Shown here: in pieces, positions 60,729-64,000 of the stretch
Numbering within the stretch: the first letter of the stretch is position 1
How the letters are laid out: each line of letters starts with the position of its first letter
Origin: UBA9926 sp023261215
GTDB lineage: Bacteria > Pseudomonadota > Gammaproteobacteria > Pseudomonadales > Azotimanducaceae
NCBI GenBank assembly: GCA_038136035.1
Contig: JAYPYV010000003.1
Span: 1 to 64,000 of the forward strand
Direction of reading: 5' to 3'
Length of the DNA stretch: 64,000 nt
Position numbers and translations under genes: made by a program
The notes under the pieces: model-generated
What the model saw: the letters and a program-made list of their open reading frames with translations, nothing else
Database searches by the model: none
Told to the model about the DNA's origin: nothing

Positions 60729-61487
60729 TCACTGAATCCAGCGAGTGGTTGAGAAAGTGGGCATGGAAAGCCCAGGGTCTTTATGCATCCACACAGCAAA
60801 CGCACGCCCCACAACATTCTCATCTGGGACAAACCCCCAATACCGAGAATCATTACTCTGGTCTCGGTTATCCCCCATCATAAAGTAGTGTCCCTCGGGC
60901 ACCACCCATTCTTGAATGCGAGGATCATTGTAGACATTGCGATGAATTTCATGCGGTGTGTCTGAGAAACGCTCCTCAAAGAGTAATTGTTGAGGTCGCA
61001 CATCGACGACCTCTTGCTTGAAAGTCTGTAACTGCTCGACACCATTCACAAATAACGTTTTGTTCTGGTAGCGAATTCGATCCCCTGGTAATCCAATCAC
61101 GCGCTTGATGAAATACTCATCCTCATGGGGCGGAATAAATACCATGGCATCACCCCGCTCAGGATCACCGATGGCCAGCACTTTGGTGCCGACGACTGGC
61201 AATCGAATCCCGTAGGCATACTTGTTAACCAGTATAAAGTCACCGACCTTCAACGTGGGAATCATCGAGCCCGTAGGGATTTGGAAGGGTTCAACCAAAA
61301 AAGACCGCAAAACCAGAACGAAAAGTAAGACTGGGAAGAATGACACCGCATATTCAACCACCCAGTGCGATGGCTCCAGTTTTTCAGCCTCAGACTTTCT
61401 CGGTCTCAGAAGGTAAGCGTCGAGCGCCCATATGGCGCCACAAAGCCCCGTGGCAACGACTAAAAACAAAGGGAAATTAACGCTCAC
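60729..61487 (-). CDS. lepB: Signal peptidase I
   Basis: A 252-residue inner-membrane Ser/Lys protease cleaving Sec and Tat signal peptides. Two N-terminal helices (residues about 5-25 and 48-65) precede the catalytic Ser in PTGSMIPTLKVGD and the general-base Lys in FIKRVIGLPGDRI; GDNRDQSNDSRYWG is box E. Located between lepA and DUF4845, the usual order. Confidence 0.97.
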   Translation of the reverse strand: MSVNFPLFLVVATGLCGAIWALDAYLLRPRKSEAEKLEPSHWVVEYAVSFFPVLLFVLVLRSFLVEPFQIPTGSMIPTLKVGDFILVNKYAYGIRLPVVGTKVLAIGDPERGDAMVFIPPHEDEYFIKRVIGLPGDRIRYQNKTLFVNGVEQLQTFKQEVVDVRPQQLLFEERFSDTPHEIHRNVYNDPRIQEWVVPEGHYFMMGDNRDQSNDSRYWGFVPDENVVGRAFAVWMHKDPGLSMPTFSTTRWIQ

Positions 61488-61509
61488 AACCGCCTCCTCG
61501 CTGGATGGG

Positions 61510-63306
61510 CTACCGATCGACCTTGAGGACCGCCAAAAAGGCTTCTTGAGGAATCTCCACGCTGCCCAACTGCTTCATGCGCTTTTTACCTGCTTTTTGT
61601 TTCTCCAGCAGTTTTTTCTTACGCGTGACATCTCCACCATAACACTTCGCTGTGACATTCTTTCGAAGCGCCTTCACCGTTTGGCGCGCAATAATCTGCC
61701 CTCCGATAGCCGCCTGGATGGCAACATCGAACAGTTGCCGAGGGATCAGCTCCTTCATTTTGCTGGTCACGGCCATCGCCTTCGACCGAGCATCGCTTGC
61801 GTGCACAATCACCGCCAAAGCGTCGACTCGGTCACCATTAATCAGCATGTCGAGCCTTTGTAGCCGCGCCGCTTGAAATCGCTCGAAACTATAGTCGAGT
61901 GATGCATAGCCTCTCGACACCGACTTAAGTCGGTCGAAGAAGTCTAATACCACCTCATTCATGGGCAGCTCATACGTCAAAGACACTTGTCGACCGACAA
62001 ATTGCATGTCCTTTTGAATGCCTCGCCGTTCCTCGCACAGCTTGATTACATTGCCTAGATGCTCGCTTGGGACCAGGATATTTGCGCTGACGATGGGCTC
62101 CCTCATTTCCGCGATGCTGCCGATGTCAGGCAACTGCGAGGGGTTATGGATTTTTAACACCTCGCCCGATTTTTTTTCTACTTCATAGATGACCGTTGGC
62201 GCAGAAGAGATTAGATCTAGGTTGTACTCTCTCTCGAGTCTTTCCTGCACAATCTCCATGTGCAACATGCCGAGAAAGCCACATCGAAACCCAGTACCTA
62301 ATGCGTCGGAACTCTCTGGCTCGTAGACCAGGGAAGCATCGTTCAACGTGAGCTTCTCAAGTGCCTCACGAAAATTCTCAAAATCATCTGAACTAACGGT
62401 AAACATGCCCGCATAAACCTGAGGCTTGACCATCTTAAACCCGGGCAAGGATGCCGTTTCAGAGCCTGGTACACGGATCGTATCGCCCACCGGCGCGCCC
62501 TTAACATCTTTGATCCCGGCAACAAGAAATCCCACTTCGCCCGTCGTGAGCGTATCCCGAGGTTCGCGGCGTGGCGTGAAGATACCAATGCCATCTGCCT
62601 GATAGATTTTTCCAGTCGAGCAGATTTGAAACTTTTCCCGCTTCGAGATCTTGCCCTTCACAATCTTGATCAGTGACACGACGCCCAAGTAGTTATCGAA
62701 CCATGAATCAATGATCAGCGCCTGCAAAGGCTCCGTTGAGAAGTCTTGGGGGGGCGGTACCAGCTCTACAATTTGCTCCAATAAATCGTTGACCCCAATA
62801 CCGGTCTTCGCGCTCACTCTGAGCGCTCTGGACGCATCAATACCGATGATCTCCTCGATTTCTTGTTGGACCCGCTCTGGCTCGGCACTGGGGAGATCTA
62901 TTTTGTTGAGTACTGGGATGACTTCGAGTCCCTCTTCAACGGCGGTATAACAATTGGCAACCGATTGTGCTTCAACGCCTTGAGCAGCATCCACGACAAG
63001 AATCGCGCCCTCACACGCTGACAGTGAGCGCGACACTTCATAAGAGAAATCAACGTGACCCGGCGTATCGATAATGTTGAGTTGATAGGTCTCACCATTA
63101 TTGGCCTTGTAATTCAAAGACACACTTTGCGCTTTAATGGTGATCCCGCGCTCGCGTTCAATATCCATGGAGTCAAGGACTTGTTCTGCCATCTCTCGAT
63201 CAGTCAAACCGCCACACGACTGAATAAATCGGTCCGCAAGGGTCGACTTACCATGGTCGATGTGAGCGATGATCGAAAAATTTCGAATATGCGAAGGGGC
63301 CGTCAA
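61510..63306 (-). CDS. lepA: Elongation factor 4 (LepA)
   Basis: A 598-residue translational GTPase, ribosome-associated back-translocase or biogenesis factor. G1 AHIDHGKSTLADR, switch region ERERGITIKAQ, G3 DTPGHVDFSYE and NKIDLPSA are intact, and the LepA-specific C-terminal domain ends YGGDVTRKKKLLEKQKAGKK. Twenty-two bp separate it from lepB. Confidence 0.97.
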   Translation of the reverse strand: MTAPSHIRNFSIIAHIDHGKSTLADRFIQSCGGLTDREMAEQVLDSMDIERERGITIKAQSVSLNYKANNGETYQLNIIDTPGHVDFSYEVSRSLSACEGAILVVDAAQGVEAQSVANCYTAVEEGLEVIPVLNKIDLPSAEPERVQQEIEEIIGIDASRALRVSAKTGIGVNDLLEQIVELVPPPQDFSTEPLQALIIDSWFDNYLGVVSLIKIVKGKISKREKFQICSTGKIYQADGIGIFTPRREPRDTLTTGEVGFLVAGIKDVKGAPVGDTIRVPGSETASLPGFKMVKPQVYAGMFTVSSDDFENFREALEKLTLNDASLVYEPESSDALGTGFRCGFLGMLHMEIVQERLEREYNLDLISSAPTVIYEVEKKSGEVLKIHNPSQLPDIGSIAEMREPIVSANILVPSEHLGNVIKLCEERRGIQKDMQFVGRQVSLTYELPMNEVVLDFFDRLKSVSRGYASLDYSFERFQAARLQRLDMLINGDRVDALAVIVHASDARSKAMAVTSKMKELIPRQLFDVAIQAAIGGQIIARQTVKALRKNVTAKCYGGDVTRKKKLLEKQKAGKKRMKQLGSVEIPQEAFLAVLKVDR

Positions 63307-63375
63307 CGCAAGATTTCCGGTGTCAATAATGGGGCGCGAGTCTAAAGGAATTTTGGGGGTAGTGCTATGGAGCCC

Positions 63376-64000
63376 CTATTCCTCGACCTTGACTGCCCTA
63401 AACATCGGCTGGCCATCGCGAACGACTCGAACAGGAATCGCCATGCCTGACGGGAGCTGTTCAACCAGCTTTTCGAAGGTATCCACCGAATCAATCCATT
63501 GGCTGTTGATGGTGGTAAGGACGTCGCCTGGTTCGATACCCGCCAGCTGCCCTGGACCTGACCCGACGTTCGTCACCAAAACGCCTCGACTCACCTCGAG
63601 CTCGGCTTTTTCGTCATTGGTCAGCGCGCGAACTTCGACGCCTAATCGATTGTTCTGGGGTCGAGCAGAAGCAACTGGCTGAGCCATTGTTGACTCATCC
63701 AGTTCACCCACCACCACTTCAAGCGTTTCAGATCGTCCCTCTCTCACAATTTTGATGTCCGCAGTTGTTCCTGCCTTGAACCGGCCAACCACATGAGGCA
63801 AATCCGACGATAGGTCAATGGATCGCCCCCCGAACTCGACAATGATGTCGCCCTCCTTGACCCCAGCCGCTTCAGCGGGACTGTCTGCAAAAATTCGCGT
63901 GACGAGAGCACCCGCAGCGCGGTCCAATCCAAAGGATTCGGCGAGGTCCCGATCCACTCGCTGAATTTGAACGCCAAGCCAACCCCTGGAGACCGAACCC
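63376..64000 (-). CDS. mucD: Periplasmic serine protease MucD/DegQ, C-terminal part (cut by window edge)
   Basis: The frame is open through the right edge; the visible 207 residues are two PDZ domains. The edge reads SRGWLGVQIQRVDRDLAESF, the conserved entry into PDZ1 after the protease domain of DegP/DegQ/MucD, and the second PDZ includes AGIEPGDVLTTINSQ. The catalytic Ser lies outside. The mucD-lepA-lepB order is typical of Pseudomonas-like genomes, where rpoE-mucAB precede it. MucD degrades misfolded periplasmic proteins. Confidence 0.93.
   Translation of the reverse strand, partial: GSVSRGWLGVQIQRVDRDLAESFGLDRAAGALVTRIFADSPAEAAGVKEGDIIVEFGGRSIDLSSDLPHVVGRFKAGTTADIKIVREGRSETLEVVVGELDESTMAQPVASARPQNNRLGVEVRALTNDEKAELEVSRGVLVTNVGSGPGQLAGIEPGDVLTTINSQWIDSVDTFEKLVEQLPSGMAIPVRVVRDGQPMFRAVKVEE

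Overview
The window is a contiguous stretch of a gammaproteobacterial chromosome, probably marine or aquatic and probably from a (meta)genome assembly. The taxonomic call rests on the map-glnD-dapCDE, rpsB-tsf-pyrH-frr, rseP-bamA-skp-lpxD-fabZ-lpxB, lepA-lepB-rnc-era-recO-acpS and rlmD-relA neighbourhoods, on PlsB, RsmJ, TsaB and a YoaA-type helicase, and on the long Pseudomonas-type DapD. There are no tRNA, rRNA, CRISPR, prophage or insertion-sequence signals that I can see. A 100-N scaffold gap lies at 50183-50282.

Layout. (1) 1-12.6 kb is the loosely packed, accessory-like part: the first codons of a response regulator at the left edge, two divergent MFS transporters, a DCC-family thiol protein overlapping an SDR oxidoreductase, an H-NOX nitric oxide sensor with its soluble histidine kinase, an orphan CCG-domain Fe-S oxidoreductase, an EthD-like tandem protein, a GFA-family zinc protein, MsrB, a POT peptide transporter and a crotonase. 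(2) 12.7-18.8 kb: aminopeptidase P, an acyl-CoA synthetase, asnS, then convergent MBL hydrolase and RidA genes. (3) 18.8-32.1 kb, minus strand: the envelope and translation supercluster from rpsB down to rnhB. (4) 32.6-46 kb, plus strand: a dense 13-kb run map-glnD-dapC-dapD-dapE-unknown-gspN-gspC-gspD-plsB. (5) 45.9-49.2 kb, minus: rsmJ-tsaB-yoaA, with divergent mobA. (6) 50-55.9 kb, minus: a lysine/alanine-repeat histone H1-like gene split by the gap, adk, relA, rlmD, cysM. (7) 55.95-57.6 kb: an unrecognised 546-residue protein in the place usually held by gacS/barA. (8) 57.6-64 kb, minus: acpS-recO-era-rnc-DUF4845-lepB-lepA-mucD, running off the right edge.

Functionally, regions 3 and 4 combine lipid A and fatty acid synthesis (lpxD, fabZ, lpxB), phospholipid synthesis (cdsA, plsB), outer-membrane assembly (bamA, skp), envelope-stress proteolysis (rseP; mucD in region 8), isoprenoid synthesis (dxr) and cell-wall diaminopimelate (dapCDE) with translation factors. 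Region 8 covers protein export and ribosome or RNA maturation. Three genes normally embedded in these operons are absent from their usual places: lpxA (between fabZ and lpxB), uppS (between frr and cdsA) and pdxJ (between recO and acpS).

The points most worth a second look are the 55-bp identity flanking the N gap, which restores an intact H1-like frame if the ends are merged; the three missing operon members; the NO-selective H-NOX/kinase pair with no adjacent output protein; the unknown gene at the gacS position; and a nested inverted repeat upstream of the Fe-S oxidoreductase. I see no clearly new multi-gene system.
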